64,000 nucleotides of DNA, taken from NCBI RefSeq assembly GCF_963422355.1, contig NC_085102.1, positions 1-64,000 on the forward strand, read 5' to 3'. Below the pieces are notes generated by a model. It saw nothing but the letters and a program-made list of their open reading frames with translations. It was not told the origin of the DNA and did no database searches. Source of the stretch: Corticium candelabrum (taxonomy: Eukaryota; Porifera; Homoscleromorpha; Homosclerophorida; Plakinidae). This document shows, piece by piece, positions 22,605-33,199 of the stretch; position 1 is the stretch's first letter, and each line of letters starts with the position of its first letter. The translations under genes were made by a program, and so were the position numbers.

Positions 22605-22846
22605 ACACACGCACACACGCGCACACACGCGCACACACGCACACACGCACACACGCACACACGCACACACGCACACACGCACACACGCACACACGATCGC
22701 CCGCTTGCTCGCCCCCCCGCCCGCCCGCACACACGCACACACGCACACACGCACACACGCTCGCCCACCCGCTCGCCCCCTCGCCCGCCCGCCCGCCCGC
22801 CCGCCCGCCCGCCCGTTCGCAGGCAGGCAGGCAGGCACGCACGCAC
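22605..22846. repeat. Compound microsatellite (CACACACG)n / (CCCG)n / (GCAG)n
   Basis: Starts as CACACACG-type repeats, passes through CGCCCGCC-type repeats and ends in GGCAGGCA. The overlapping open frames in all phases are artefacts of the repeat. Confidence 0.97.
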
Positions 22847-23023
22847 ACACAACTCTGAACGAAGTAGAACACAGCTTCATTTACTAGTGGTGTATTGCAA
22901 CTAAATGTAACATCTGATTCAAACCTATACACAAACACTACGTAACTCTTAGCATATTTTGCAAGTACACTGTAAACCTAAGATCCACATGCTCGAGATA
23001 TATGAAACTATACATGTAGACCA

Positions 23024-23248
23024 AGTATGACAAGTTCAAACATTTTAAGAAAATGATGGGTATGTAGGGATTTGTATGTACTTATGTCATTTATGCCTAA
23101 TCTCTTACATCACACTCACAACTGCTTCAAGCGATCGATATAGGTAAAAAGATTGTGATGTAGGAGATGGACATAAATGACATAAGTACATACCCATCCC
23201 TACATACTCATCATTTTCTCAAAATGTTTTTGGACTTGTTTCATATAG
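23024..23248. repeat. Palindromic MITE, copy 1
   Basis: Two ~90-bp arms (AAATGATGGGTATGTAGGGA and its inverse TCCCTACATACTCATCATTT) flank a ~30-bp loop with GATCGATATAGG. ACAAGT(T/C)C ends are at both sides. A second copy is at 45423-45635, and its right flank (TTCATATA..TTTTAGCTATGTTAAA, GCGAGCACGTGTG) also matches this one. Hence the mobile unit may be larger than the palindrome. A partial arm also occurs at 23475-23503. Confidence 0.75.
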
Positions 23249-23504
23249 TTTTAGCTATGTTAAAAGTATACTACGCGAGCACGTGTGAAATGTTGTCTTC
23301 CACAAGAAGCTCAATGCCGACTACTTCTGGTCTGAGTCTAGATAATTAAATACATTATTAATTTATTTTAGAATTTACTCATATTTTGATTTGATCATGT
23401 TTTCAGTTGACTGTTCCTCTTGTCTATAAGGTTGAGTAGTGTTACACACGAATGCTGCGTTTTAATTAATTTAGGTAAAAAGATTGTGATGTAAGAGATT
23501 AGGC

Positions 23505-25880
23505 ACTCTCGGCACTCTCCGACTCTTACAGCTGTACCAGACGGACGCGAACGACGTGACGATGGCCATGATAATTTTCACGCGTCTCCCAGACGTCTCA
23601 ATGAGCCGAAATCGAGTGCGACCTGCTTCTTCTTCGTTTGTATTTGGCTTCATATGAATACCGAAGTCATCACGACATTGTCGATCGCAATTTTGCGTGT
23701 CTGACGTTTCGTTTTGCAGCAAATCTCCGCTCGTCTGGTAGCGAGCGTGTCGAAAGTAGGCGTAGTAAGAATCTCTTGTGGCTTACAAGGTAAACAAACA
23801 TGATCTGATCACTGAGTGTAGAGATGTGCCGCGGTCCGGTCTGTTGTCTGCATGCTGTACTCGGCTTTCTGCGATGATGGACATGCAACCTGCGAAAACA
23901 GCCTGTCTGTCTGTCTGTCTGTTTGTCTTAGTTACTATATTTCTTTGTATTTAGCTTATTCGTAACTAAGAGGCTCCAGCTATAAGTAAATCATTGCATT
24001 GGCCATTCAGCTATAAATAAATCATTGCATTAGCCATTCGCTGCCATGCAGCTATAATAGTTGTATTTTGTTGCGATGTCTTTGAACTGCGGTTAATAAA
24101 CTGCAAATTAGTGCAAAACAAAGAAGTTATTGCAATCGTGTGTACTTGATTACATTACATGACAGATAACAATACAATCTACTTCTGCAACATTACATTA
24201 CTAATCAGTCACTTGACAATATTGTATCCATTGCCACAGCAATGTTGTCTGTTGCCCATGATTGCAGGTGATAAAAAACTAGTCTATGAAATACTGCGTG
24301 CTTTGCTTTTGCACAGTATTTCCATTTTTTTGGTTGGCCCATAAATTCCTCGAAGGTGTCGATTTCGTCGTCAGCAATTTATTGCCCTTTTTGCGATTTG
24401 CAAATACCATTTAGTAAAATATTGCTGCACGTACTTGATGACTTGTATTGAATATCTCCACCTATTGTGACATGTTTCCATTGCTTCATGATTTCGGCCA
24501 TGGTCGTTGTTCTGGAAAAGTTTGCTGGTGTAGTTGTTGGACAACAACACCATCCAACAATGCCTTGATAGCATTTTTTTTTCTAGTTTGGCTATCGTAT
24601 TGTTTAGGTCTTAGACAGTGCAGTGGATACCTGCAAACTAACGATCCGTTAGTTTCAATAAAGACACTGCAATTAATTAATTGTCTAATTGTACACGCAT
24701 AATAAGAATTAAATCCCTGCACTACAATCTATCTGTTACGAGAATATACACTTCCGCAGTAGACGTTAGAGTCCTCCAGTAAATTAATATCTGTCTATAT
24801 ACGTATAATCACTTACCATCTAATTCATCGATATCTTCTTCTTTGGTTCGAGATGTAGAAGCCAGTATTTCAACACTTAATTGTGTATTGGAGTAAACAA
24901 AAGGATTAATCAACAGTGTAAGGTAGAGGACTTCTTATAATGATTGTAATTATGCTTATTCCGTTAATTGATTTAGAAATTCTAGCTATGTTACGGTCTT
25001 GCGAATAGATCATGTAATTGTTTGTATCGAAAAATATAATAATCTGTCTGCGTGTCTGTCTGTCTGTCTGTCTGTTGGTCGTTTCCTTGTTTTTTTTGTA
25101 CCGTGCTATTGTTGTCAAATATTATTACTGAATCAATGCCTAATTTTGGCTGTTCATCAGTCTCTTTGTCTATCTCTGTTGTTCAGTTGTTCTTTGTATG
25201 CCTTGGTAAGTGTCTTCAAGATCGTTTCTTATTTGTAATAATTAGGTTTTTGCTTTGAATTATATAGATCGGTGCTATTATTTCATTAAAACTTTTTACC
25301 GCTTCTCGTGTTTCTCACTTTGTGGCGTTATCAGTATCCTGGGGAAAGCGTTCCTGAAAGTATACGCGTCCAACCAAACTTCGCGTTGCAGAGTAATGTA
25401 GTTTTGTAAAAGGCGAAGAAATAGTCTAGACGGACTGAAATTCCGAGGCTATACGAATATTATACTTTAGCGAATTTAGTGTAATATGCAAACGTTCTAG
25501 ACCGCTGTGAAGAGACTTTCCAGTTTGCAAACGTTGTGCTAGAGCTACAACTGTAGTCGTCCTCGCTAGTGCAACAACACACAGATGTTATTCTACCTTG
25601 TAAGCCACAAGAGATTTTTACTACGCCTACTTTCGACACGCCCGCTACCAGACGAGCCGAGATTTGCCTCAAAACGAAACGTCAGACACGCGAAACTGCG
25701 ATCGACAATGTCGTGATGACTTCGGTATTCATATGAAGCCAAATACAAACGAAGAAGAAGCAGGTCGCACTCGATTTCGGCTCATCGAGACGTCTGGAAG
25801 ACACGTGAAAATTATCATGGCCATCGTCACGTCGTTCGCGTCCATCTGGTACAGCTGTAAGAGTCGGAGAGTGCCGATTC
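23505..25880. mobile_element. Element with ~290-bp terminal inverted repeats
   Basis: 23505-23795 and 25590-25880 are inverted copies. The outer tips read CGGCACTCTCCGACTCTTAC and its complement; the inner limit is the phrase around CTTGTGGCTTACAAG. The left copy is inserted in a fragment of the palindromic MITE (GATTGTGATGTAAGAG). An 83- to 99-codon frame in each arm is conserved, including a hydrophobic stretch IIMAIVTSFAS, but its coding status is doubtful. The 1.8-kb centre has no transposase, so the element is non-autonomous or not a transposon at all. No clear target duplication. Confidence 0.6.
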
Positions 25881-25884
25881 GAGG

Positions 25885-26040
25885 CGCAATAAATGCGAAA
25901 CCAAATAGTCTACGCGACCAAATAGTCCATGCAGGTGGCCAAAACCAAATAAGCCCTAGTTAAACGGTTTCGAGAACCAAATATGAGCGAGATAATTGCC
26001 TGCGACCAAATAGTCCACGCGACAAAATAGTCCCTGTACA
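25885..26040. repeat. Short dispersed direct repeats, ACCAAATAGTC(C/T)
   Basis: GACCAAATAGTCCACGCGAC-like phrases occur at about 25900, 25916, 25938, 25975, 26005 and 26020 with irregular spacing. Abuts the right tip of the preceding inverted-repeat element. Confidence 0.6.
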
Positions 26041-26285
26041 AATGTGAAAGAATAAATTGGGTTTTTTTACATGTCGATAGCTGGCTTCTGAAGCGCTTAG
26101 TGTCAGCGGTGATAGTCTGGATACCATTAGAAATGTTTGAAGTTGAGCGCTACGTTGGTCCGAGATCTCTGTAATGAGTTCTGAGAGATCCGGTTCGGAT
26201 GCGTTTGGATACTTTTGTATGGGCCGCCATTTTAGATTCTTCGCATCTCTACATAGGGAATGCTACCGCACTCCCTGATTTAGGA
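26040..26285. repeat. ~245-bp dispersed repeat, copy 1
   Basis: Matches 47100-47345 in the same orientation at roughly 90 percent by eye, from AATGTGAAAGAATAAAT to CTACCGCACTCCCTGAT. The ends share the palindrome-prone phrase AGGGAATGCTACCGCACTCCCT. No coding potential is conserved. Probably a short non-autonomous element. Confidence 0.7.
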
Positions 26286-26289
26286 AATG

Positions 26290-26944
26290 TGCACTTTTGC
26301 TTTGCTGGAAAAGTATTTGTTTAACTAATGGAGTAGGTTGTGCTTTCGTACTCCTAAAACTTATCAAATGTACAACCAGATGTTGCTTGTAAAGATCATG
26401 TCTCTAGTAAGACGACGAAACCTTCCAAATCTTCCAGACATTGACGGAACAACAATGACAAGATATACATAATTAGTATCTAGATTGGTTATTGGGTTAT
26501 TTCTGTGCTGTGTGAACGCTGCTCAGTGTTAATTAACCAAGGTCAATTACCCAGTAATGACATGTTCCATATGGTAGTGTTTACTCAGCTAGCCTAACCT
26601 AAGGTCAGTGTGAAAGCACCCTTAGTTCGGATAACTACGCTATAATTAAGCTATAACTACGCGTTAACCACGGGTAGTACTTTTCACACTGTAACTTAGT
26701 TACTAGAATCTGGTAGCATAACTACGCTATAACTAGCAGTGTGAATAAACACGACCACAAAAGCATAAAAGACTTGGTAAAATTATACGAAAATTAAGCT
26801 ATATATACAGTCTAAGAGACGTAGAGCACCTAGGCAGCAAAACAAGTGTAGGCAAGCATATATAATTTAGAGTCTGGCGCATTTGTATATAGAGCCGCCT
26901 CCAATATACACAACAAAGAAAGAAGGTGAAACGAGAACAAATCC
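26290..26944. other. No gene seen; TIR-like fragments
   Basis: Contains repeated AACTACGCTATAA phrases at 26630-26740 with GTGTGAAAGCAC and CAGTGTGAATAAAC bordering them, suggesting a small degenerate hAT-like MITE (26600-26755). The target site of the Ty3/gypsy element follows. Confidence 0.35.
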
Positions 26945-26949
26945 AGAAC

Positions 26950-27198
26950 AGCAAAATCCTGTTGTGTTCTTGAGACAATAGGAATTTCGAAATATGTATA
27001 CTCTAATACAAAGCACACTAAGAACTACAAACGTCGTATCAACTCAACTCGCACTCTGTCTCTTACTCTATGTAGCACCGTTTATATACCTGTTAGTTAG
27101 ACGTTCTAGAAACATCTAGAGAGCTAAAATAACTACCTAGTACCGGAACTAACTGGTTATAGCTACTACGTGTCAATGTTCCGGAAGTTTCCAGAACA
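26950..27198 (-). repeat. 3' LTR of the Ty3/gypsy element
   Basis: In element orientation it begins TGTTCTGG and ends TTTTGCT. A short frame crossing into the LTR encodes nothing of note. The LTR includes the TATATAAACGG phrase (27068-27078 complement), a possible TATA box. Confidence 0.9.
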
Positions 27199-27209
27199 CC
27201 TCCCCCTTT
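27199..27209 (-). other. Polypurine tract
   Basis: AAAGGGGGAGG in element orientation, directly abutting the TG start of the 3' LTR; the expected primer site for plus-strand DNA synthesis. Confidence 0.8.
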
Positions 27210-27245
27210 AGTCTTGAACTCGATCTTATGAAGGTGGACAAGACG

Positions 27246-30200
27246 TCAGCAATTCCAAACCTTCTTTGGTTTACGAATCCTTGTAGATCGTCGAGGGTTG
27301 CCCGGTCCATATTGAGGTGCGCTTGGTTGACATTCCTGGCTGTTGGTTTCAACATCTGGTTGAAGGGTTGGTGAAGGCACGTGTATAAGATCCTCTGGGT
27401 CTGTACCTGGATCTGTGTCTTCTTCTACACCATAGCGTGGTCTCAGCTGTTCGATGTGCCGCCGCCAGATTGGCCCTCGTGGGTGTACTTTCACGTTCAC
27501 GCTTCGTGAGCCGTGCACTCGAATTACTGTAGCTGGAACCCATCTTGGATCGCTGGTGCGACGTGGTCCACAGTAGAGAGCGTAGCACGGTCTACCCACT
27601 TGATAGTAATTATTGTTAACCTTGTGAACAGCGTTCTGGAACTCCTTCGCCTGTGACTTCGTGGCTTCCCTAGCCTGACGACCTTGTGCCTCATGAGCAG
27701 GTGATGGCACCAATGTGTCGATTTTGGCTCTGATCAACCTGTTGTTGAGCAGCTCACTGGGAGAGTAGCCACTGGGTAATGGTGATCGCCGGTATTGCAT
27801 AAGGAACTCCTGGAGAGCTTCCCTGGGTGGTTTACTGGACTTCTTGAGGGAATTTTTGAACGTTTGTACTAGCCTCTCAGCGGCACCGTTGGTGGCTGGG
27901 TGATATGGTGCGCCAGTCAAATGAACAATCCTTCTCTCTTGGCACCAAGTCTTGAATTCTTGTGACGTGAAGCTAGTAGCATTGTCAGACACAAGAGCAT
28001 GAGGATATCCAAAATGTGCGAAATCTTCCTCAAGTAATCGTGTTGTTGACTTGGTAGAAGTTGAGCTGGTGGGGTGAATACACGGGTACTTGGAATATGA
28101 ATCCACAACGACAAGCCAATTGTGTCCCATAAAATCAATGGCATGATCAACGTGTACTCTACTCCACGGCTTTTCCGGTAACATCCACGGGTGATTTGCT
28201 GCTTTTGCAGGCTTGTTCTGGTGTTCGGCACAAGCTGTGCACCGATGGCAAGTGTCTTGAATATCGGCATCGATTCTTGGCCAATAGACTGCTGTCCGAG
28301 CAAGTTGCTTCATTCGTTGCATACCAAAATGTCCTTCGTGTAGGATTTTTAGCACTTCCGGTTGTAGACTTCGCGGTATCACTACGCGATTTCCATACAT
28401 TAGGCATCCGTTGATAGTGGTCAGTGAGTTTTCCTTTGTCTTGAAATCCTTGAGTAAGTCTGAAACTTGTTTTGGCCACCCTTCTCTAACGTATCTCAAA
28501 ACTTCGGTTATGACTGGATCCTTGGCGGTCTCCTTTCGAAGTTTGTTCTGGTCGCCGGAATTGATCTGAGTGCTGATAGTGTTGATGAGACATACCGTGT
28601 CGATGTCACTATCGCTTTCCTTTCTGTCAAAGTTGGGGTCGGATTCTGCCGGTAGGCGACTCAGGGCATCCGCATTGCCATGCTTTGACGTTTCACGATA
28701 CTCGATTGTGTAGTCGTATTGACTGAGCATAAGAGCCCATCTTGCTAATCGATTGGCAGCAATGACTGGTGTTGCTTTGTGAGGACCAAACATAGCAAGA
28801 AGAGGTCTGTGGTCTGTCACGAGAATGAAGTGTCTTCCATAAAGAAATTGATGAAACTTGTGTAGAGCGAAAATGATGGACAAAGCTTCTTTCTGAATTT
28901 GTGAGTACTTCTTCTGTGCTGAGGAAAGAGTTTTGGACGCGTTGGCGATTGGTCGCTCGCTCCCATCTGGATATCGATGAAACAACACAGCACCAATTCC
29001 AACATCTGACGCGTCACAAGAAATACCGATAGGACAGGATGGGTTGAAATGAGCCAGAACCGTGTCCGTGTTCAGCATTGCCTTCAGGTCATTGAATGCT
29101 GTTTGTTCTGTAGTAGTCCATTTCCATCGAACGTCCTTCCTAGTGAGTCGTGTCAAAGGTTCTGCTGCCGTCGCTAGATTAGGCAGAAACTTGCGGTAGA
29201 ATTGAATCGATCCGAGAAATGACTTTAGTGTGGCAACGTCTTTTGGTGGCGGCATCTGCATTACCGCGTCCACCTTCGGTCCCTTGGCAAGGCCTTGTAG
29301 CGAAAGCGTATGGCCTAAGTATGTGATTCGCGACTGAGCAAAAGCACATTTTTCAAGTCTGCATCTGAGTCCCTTGTCATTGAGTCTTTTGAGTAGCCCT
29401 CGGAGATTGTGCAAGTGATCTTCTGCATTTCTCCCGCTGACGAGTATGTCGTCCAGATATACTGCTACTCCTGAGAGATCACTGGTGAGCTGTTCCATGA
29501 TCTCCTGAAAATATCCTGGTGCAGAACTGATACCGTAGGGTAGGCGTTTTTGCAAGAGCATTCCTTTGTGCGTGCTGAGAGCAAGTCGTTTTTGACTTTC
29601 TGGACCAAGTGGAATTTGGTTGTAGGCATCGGCTAAGTCAATCTTTGAGAAATAGTAACCACCGCCCAATCTGTGCATGAGATCTTCAGGAAGCGGCAGC
29701 GGGTGCCGATGTGTCTCCAGCTGCGGATTTACTGTTACAGAGTAATCTCCACACACTCTGATGCTTCCTTGCGGGTGACTAGCTGATGGTGACTTCCTTA
29801 CTGGAACGACTGGTGTTCCGTAATCATTAAACTGCACACGTTTCCATAAGCCCCTGTCAATACCCTTGTTGTAGGCTAGAGACAGGTCGTCCAGTAGTGC
29901 AAATGGCACTGTGCGCGGTTTGCAGAAAACTGGTTTGGCGTCTGACTTGAATTTCACCTCCAACTGAAAGTCTTTGAGGCATCCAAGCTCGTTTTTCCAA
30001 AGATCAGGAAACTCTTGTGTGAGTTGCTGACATGCTTTTTGGAGAGATGTGTGATCTGAGACTGTACACACAGATGTGTTCTGTGCGGTCTCGCAAATGA
30101 GGCTGTCTAGTATGCTGATATCGCAATCCAATAATGTTTGCAGTCCAATGAGATTGAGGTTCAATTTCGTAACTGTAAATTCCAGTTGTTTTTTGAGAAC

Positions 30201-31406
30201 CTCCTTGTCTTCCCCTGTCAGTAGAGAAGATTCTACGCATGTAGTACCCAGAATTGGTATGTTGTGTCCTGATGCTGAACGATATTCTTCTGTAGTCGGT
30301 TGGATTGGTGGCTTACCAATCGCTTTCCATCGTGCCAAAGATATAAAGTTCATTCTGGCACCGGTGTCTACCAGGTATGAGTGTTGCTTCCCGTTCTGAG
30401 AAATTTGTATTTGCAACTGAGGAATATCCTGGCTGCGTACCGTATTGACTGAAGTGATGCATCTTACTTTCTTGGTCTGTTTGCTTCGACAGGCAGCTTC
30501 GATGTGTCCCTTCTTTTTGCAGAAATGGCACTCTGCATCCCTGTGACGACACTTGTCTCTAGGGTGATCCTTCTTTCCACAACTAGCACATGGCTTGTGG
30601 TCTGTTGAAGTGGAAAGCGCCTGTTTTGAGTGTGGCTTAGGCGTCGATAGTCGAGATTTGCTGGTGATTTTGTGAACAGGAACGTTATCCGGTTTGGCAT
30701 ACACTTGAGCTTTCGCGGTCTTGGCTGCTTCCTCTACTTCCGTTGCGATCTGAACCACATTCTGAAACGTGAGATCCTCCTCCTTAGTTTTGAAGGCAGC
30801 TTTTAGCACAGCTTCATTGTTAATTGCACACAAGAAACAACTGCGCATAGCTTCATCTAGGGGGTCTTTTATTGATGGGAAATCGCAAGTTGTAGCCATC
30901 TGACGTACTCTGGCAGCGAGTTCGTGAGGGGTTTCTCCTGGTTTTCGTTTGATCTCGCTCCAGAAGCGAAAACGTTCTCTCACCACAAATCGTTTGGGAT
31001 CAAAATGTTGGGACATGAACTCCTGTATTTGGTTCATAGACAGTTTATTGGCTGACGTAGGTGGAGTCAGTTGTGATGCATAATTGTCAATTAGTTTGAA
31101 GACGTCACTGGATTGATTGGTTAGAAAGACCAATGCTAGCTTTTCCTCTGGTAAAGAGTTTGCCTCAGTGAAAGTCTGAAACCTTGACCAATAGTCTCTC
31201 CATAGTTCGGACGTTGAGTCAAACGGTTGAAACTTCTGATCAGAACGATGTACAGTGGAGTGGCTTTTTTTGAGTTGACGTTCCAGAATGTCAATCTGCC
31301 GCATGTGTATCTCTCGTTGTTGTTCCATTTCCTCCTTGTGCTGCTGTTGCGTCAAGCGGATTTGTTCCTGAAGAACTGAAACGAGTTGCTGTATCTCTGC
31401 AGACAT
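27246..31406 (-). CDS. Gag-Pol polyprotein (Ty3/gypsy)
   Basis: One uninterrupted frame of 1386 codons from ATG at 31406. A longer open frame extends upstream into the LTR only through a TTG codon, so I chose the first ATG, placed after the primer-binding site. Order of domains: coiled-coil-like Gln/Glu-rich start (about 5-45), retroviral-type gag region (about 60-230), two CCHC zinc knuckles (about 273-306: CASCGKKDH, CHFCKKKGH), aspartic protease (VDTG near 346), reverse transcriptase (YLDD near 650), RNase H (Asp near 798 in SCDASD; TDHRPLL near 865), integrase HHCC finger (LHEGHFG, CHRCTAC) and catalytic residues near 1091, 1141 (SDNATSF) and 1177 (AAERL). Gag and Pol are fused, with no frameshift. 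It resembles K02A2.6-like elements common in marine invertebrates. Confidence 0.95.
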   Translation of the reverse strand: MSAEIQQLVSVLQEQIRLTQQQHKEEMEQQREIHMRQIDILERQLKKSHSTVHRSDQKFQPFDSTSELWRDYWSRFQTFTEANSLPEEKLALVFLTNQSSDVFKLIDNYASQLTPPTSANKLSMNQIQEFMSQHFDPKRFVVRERFRFWSEIKRKPGETPHELAARVRQMATTCDFPSIKDPLDEAMRSCFLCAINNEAVLKAAFKTKEEDLTFQNVVQIATEVEEAAKTAKAQVYAKPDNVPVHKITSKSRLSTPKPHSKQALSTSTDHKPCASCGKKDHPRDKCRHRDAECHFCKKKGHIEAACRSKQTKKVRCITSVNTVRSQDIPQLQIQISQNGKQHSYLVDTGARMNFISLARWKAIGKPPIQPTTEEYRSASGHNIPILGTTCVESSLLTGEDKEVLKKQLEFTVTKLNLNLIGLQTLLDCDISILDSLICETAQNTSVCTVSDHTSLQKACQQLTQEFPDLWKNELGCLKDFQLEVKFKSDAKPVFCKPRTVPFALLDDLSLAYNKGIDRGLWKRVQFNDYGTPVVPVRKSPSASHPQGSIRVCGDYSVTVNPQLETHRHPLPLPEDLMHRLGGGYYFSKIDLADAYNQIPLGPESQKRLALSTHKGMLLQKRLPYGISSAPGYFQEIMEQLTSDLSGVAVYLDDILVSGRNAEDHLHNLRGLLKRLNDKGLRCRLEKCAFAQSRITYLGHTLSLQGLAKGPKVDAVMQMPPPKDVATLKSFLGSIQFYRKFLPNLATAAEPLTRLTRKDVRWKWTTTEQTAFNDLKAMLNTDTVLAHFNPSCPIGISCDASDVGIGAVLFHRYPDGSERPIANASKTLSSAQKKYSQIQKEALSIIFALHKFHQFLYGRHFILVTDHRPLLAMFGPHKATPVIAANRLARWALMLSQYDYTIEYRETSKHGNADALSRLPAESDPNFDRKESDSDIDTVCLINTISTQINSGDQNKLRKETAKDPVITEVLRYVREGWPKQVSDLLKDFKTKENSLTTINGCLMYGNRVVIPRSLQPEVLKILHEGHFGMQRMKQLARTAVYWPRIDADIQDTCHRCTACAEHQNKPAKAANHPWMLPEKPWSRVHVDHAIDFMGHNWLVVVDSYSKYPCIHPTSSTSTKSTTRLLEEDFAHFGYPHALVSDNATSFTSQEFKTWCQERRIVHLTGAPYHPATNGAAERLVQTFKNSLKKSSKPPREALQEFLMQYRRSPLPSGYSPSELLNNRLIRAKIDTLVPSPAHEAQGRQAREATKSQAKEFQNAVHKVNNNYYQVGRPCYALYCGPRRTSDPRWVPATVIRVHGSRSVNVKVHPRGPIWRRHIEQLRPRYGVEEDTDPGTDPEDLIHVPSPTLQPDVETNSQECQPSAPQYGPGNPRRSTRIRKPKKVWNC

Positions 31407-31411
31407 TGTTT

Positions 31412-31423
31412 TCCTCGTCGCCA
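31412..31423 (-). other. Putative tRNA primer-binding site
   Basis: TGGCGACGAGGA in element orientation starts at the last base of the 5' LTR. A TGG start is typical of sites complementary to a tRNA 3' CCA end. Which tRNA is not determined. Confidence 0.5.
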
Positions 31424-31671
31424 GCAAAATCCTGTTGTGTTCTTGAGACAATAGGAATTTCGAAATATGTATACTCTAATACAAAGCACACTAAGAACTA
31501 CAAACGTCGTATCAACTCAACTCGCACTCTGTCTCTTACTCTATGTAGCACCGTTTATATACCTGTTAGTTAGACGTTCTAGAAACATCTAGAGAGCTAA
31601 GGTAACTACCTAGTACCGGAACTAACTGGTTATAGCTACTACGTGTCAATGTTCCGGAAGTTTCCAGAACA
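31423..31671 (-). repeat. 5' LTR of the Ty3/gypsy element
   Basis: Same length as the 3' LTR and nearly identical. Followed on the plus-strand side by the AGAAC duplication and then unrelated sequence. Confidence 0.9.
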
Positions 31672-32043
31672 AGAACTGAAGCACCTAATTTTCTTGACAC
31701 GGCAATCGAAGATCGACCAGACTTGACATGCACTCAAAGATCATGAACAACCTCCACCAGAATCTACAGAGCTCATCAACTCGTACCTAGCTAGAATCAC
31801 TCGCAAACTACACGTAGAAAGTCAGCTTCTAACGTTGAAAAAGCTATAGAACTTGCAAGTTCCTGCGAGAAGAAACAGCGTAGAGAATGGGGAAGCCAAC
31901 AATAGTCACGCTCAATGGCTTCGCTCTTGGAGGTCAAACTCTGTCTTGGATGACAGAAGTTTTCCACTTAATTAATTGGGTGTAGTTTTTGATATGTTTA
32001 ATAACGCTTTGGTGGAGCCTAGAGTAACGAATATTGTGTACTG

Positions 32044-32193
32044 TGTTATAACTGTAAACTGGTGCTGTATTAGATCAACAGCAGACTCTACTACACGGCT
32101 ACAGGCTAGAACTCAAACACAACAGAACCCGCGCAAGCGCACTACTAATCCACTAATTAGTATAACATTACTAATATTACACCCCTCCTCCTC
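32044..32193 (-). repeat. Possible solo LTR with polypurine tract
   Basis: In minus orientation, a GAGGAGGAGGGG purine run is followed by TGTAATATTAG... ending ...TTATAACA about 138 bp later. The TG...CA limits and the adjacent purine tract look like the 3' end of another LTR element. No second LTR or pol remnant is adjacent. Confidence 0.35.
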
Positions 32194-32289
32194 TAGCTTC
32201 TCTGGTAACGTGAAGGAGGTCTCCGTTCTTCCGTATCGGATAGCGCCGAACTGTTTTACTTTCTGTATGGGGTAGAGTCACTATTGGCC

Positions 32290-32787
32290 CGCACGCTCGT
32301 AAATCGACGTAAATCGACGTAAAATACGAAGACAAGTAAATCTTTCGTAATTTACGATCCTGGGTCGTATTTTACGTCTGAAATGACCTTTGCGCATGCA
32401 CTTTGCCACGTAAATTACGAAAATAGTAAATTACTCTAAATTTGCCACGTAATCACACAGTGCACGTGTCATTATGACCTAGCGATGTTGCGTAAATGAG
32501 CGTATCTAGATAGGGCGTAAATAGACGTAAAATACGAAGACACGTAAATCTTTCGTAATTTACGATCCCAGGTCGTATTTTACGTTTGAAGTGTAGATTT
32601 GCGCATGCACTTTGAGGCGTAAATTAAGAGGATAGTAAATTACTCTAAATTACGAGGATCGTAAATTACGGTAAATTACGAGGATAGTAAATTACGCTAA
32701 ATTACGAGGATCGTAAATTACGGTAAATTACGTGTCTTCGTAATTTACGTTTATTTACGTGCTATTTACGTCGATTTACGAGCCAGT
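32290..32787. repeat. CACTA-2 left subterminal array / possible 0.5-kb MITE
   Basis: More than 20 copies of GTAAATTACG, CGTAATTTACG and CGTAAATCGACG in both orientations. The right edge (TTTACGTCGATTTACGAGCC) is an inverted partner of the left edge, so the block could be a stand-alone MITE from the same family. Confidence 0.75.
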
Positions 32788-33199
32788 ACTTGCCTCATAG
32801 TCATAATAGACGACTGTCTAAGCTATTTGTGAGAATAATCATATGGACTCTAGCTTGCAACCTCATTCCGGACGCCTGCACGGTGAAAACGTTTACATCT
32901 AAATTAACATATAATGCAATACGCCATCAGCAGCTGGCATCAGTATGAGAATATTAGAAGATCCTGCTATTTATATCATTACATGTTGATTTGTAACGGG
33001 TGTATACGTGATGGCGGTGAGTCACTGTGCTAATGTCACAAGAAAACAATACAAATATAATAACAATAATGATAATAATAATAATAATAATGAAATCTAA
33101 TAGTACCCAGGGAGTTTGTCGTAAACAACGTCGCTCCGCTAATTGCAAAGACCGTCCAAGAGATGTATAGCATCATGACTTCAATCAGGGGAAACCTGC

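Larger units (their letters stand above)
26945..31676 (-). mobile_element. Ty3/gypsy LTR retrotransposon, apparently complete and young
   Basis: Two 249-bp LTRs (26950-27198 and 31423-31671) flank a single long minus-strand open frame. The 5-bp duplication AGAAC lies at 26945-26949 and 31672-31676. The LTRs differ at only about two positions by eye (AAAA versus AAGG near 27129/31602), so insertion was recent. A polypurine tract (AAAGGGGGAGG) precedes the 3' LTR and a TGGCGACGAGG-like primer-binding site follows the 5' LTR. Pol order RT-RNase H-integrase identifies Metaviridae. No envelope frame is seen. Confidence 0.95.

Noticed and set aside
22605..22846. CRISPR-like array of regular repeats
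   Set aside because: Eukaryotic simple-sequence repeat without unique spacers.
22539..22938. Five overlapping frames of about 100 codons
   Set aside because: Generated by the CACACACG/CCCG microsatellite on both strands.
28159..30700. Several frames of 60-130 codons on both strands within the Ty3/gypsy element
   Set aside because: Shadows of the Gag-Pol frame.
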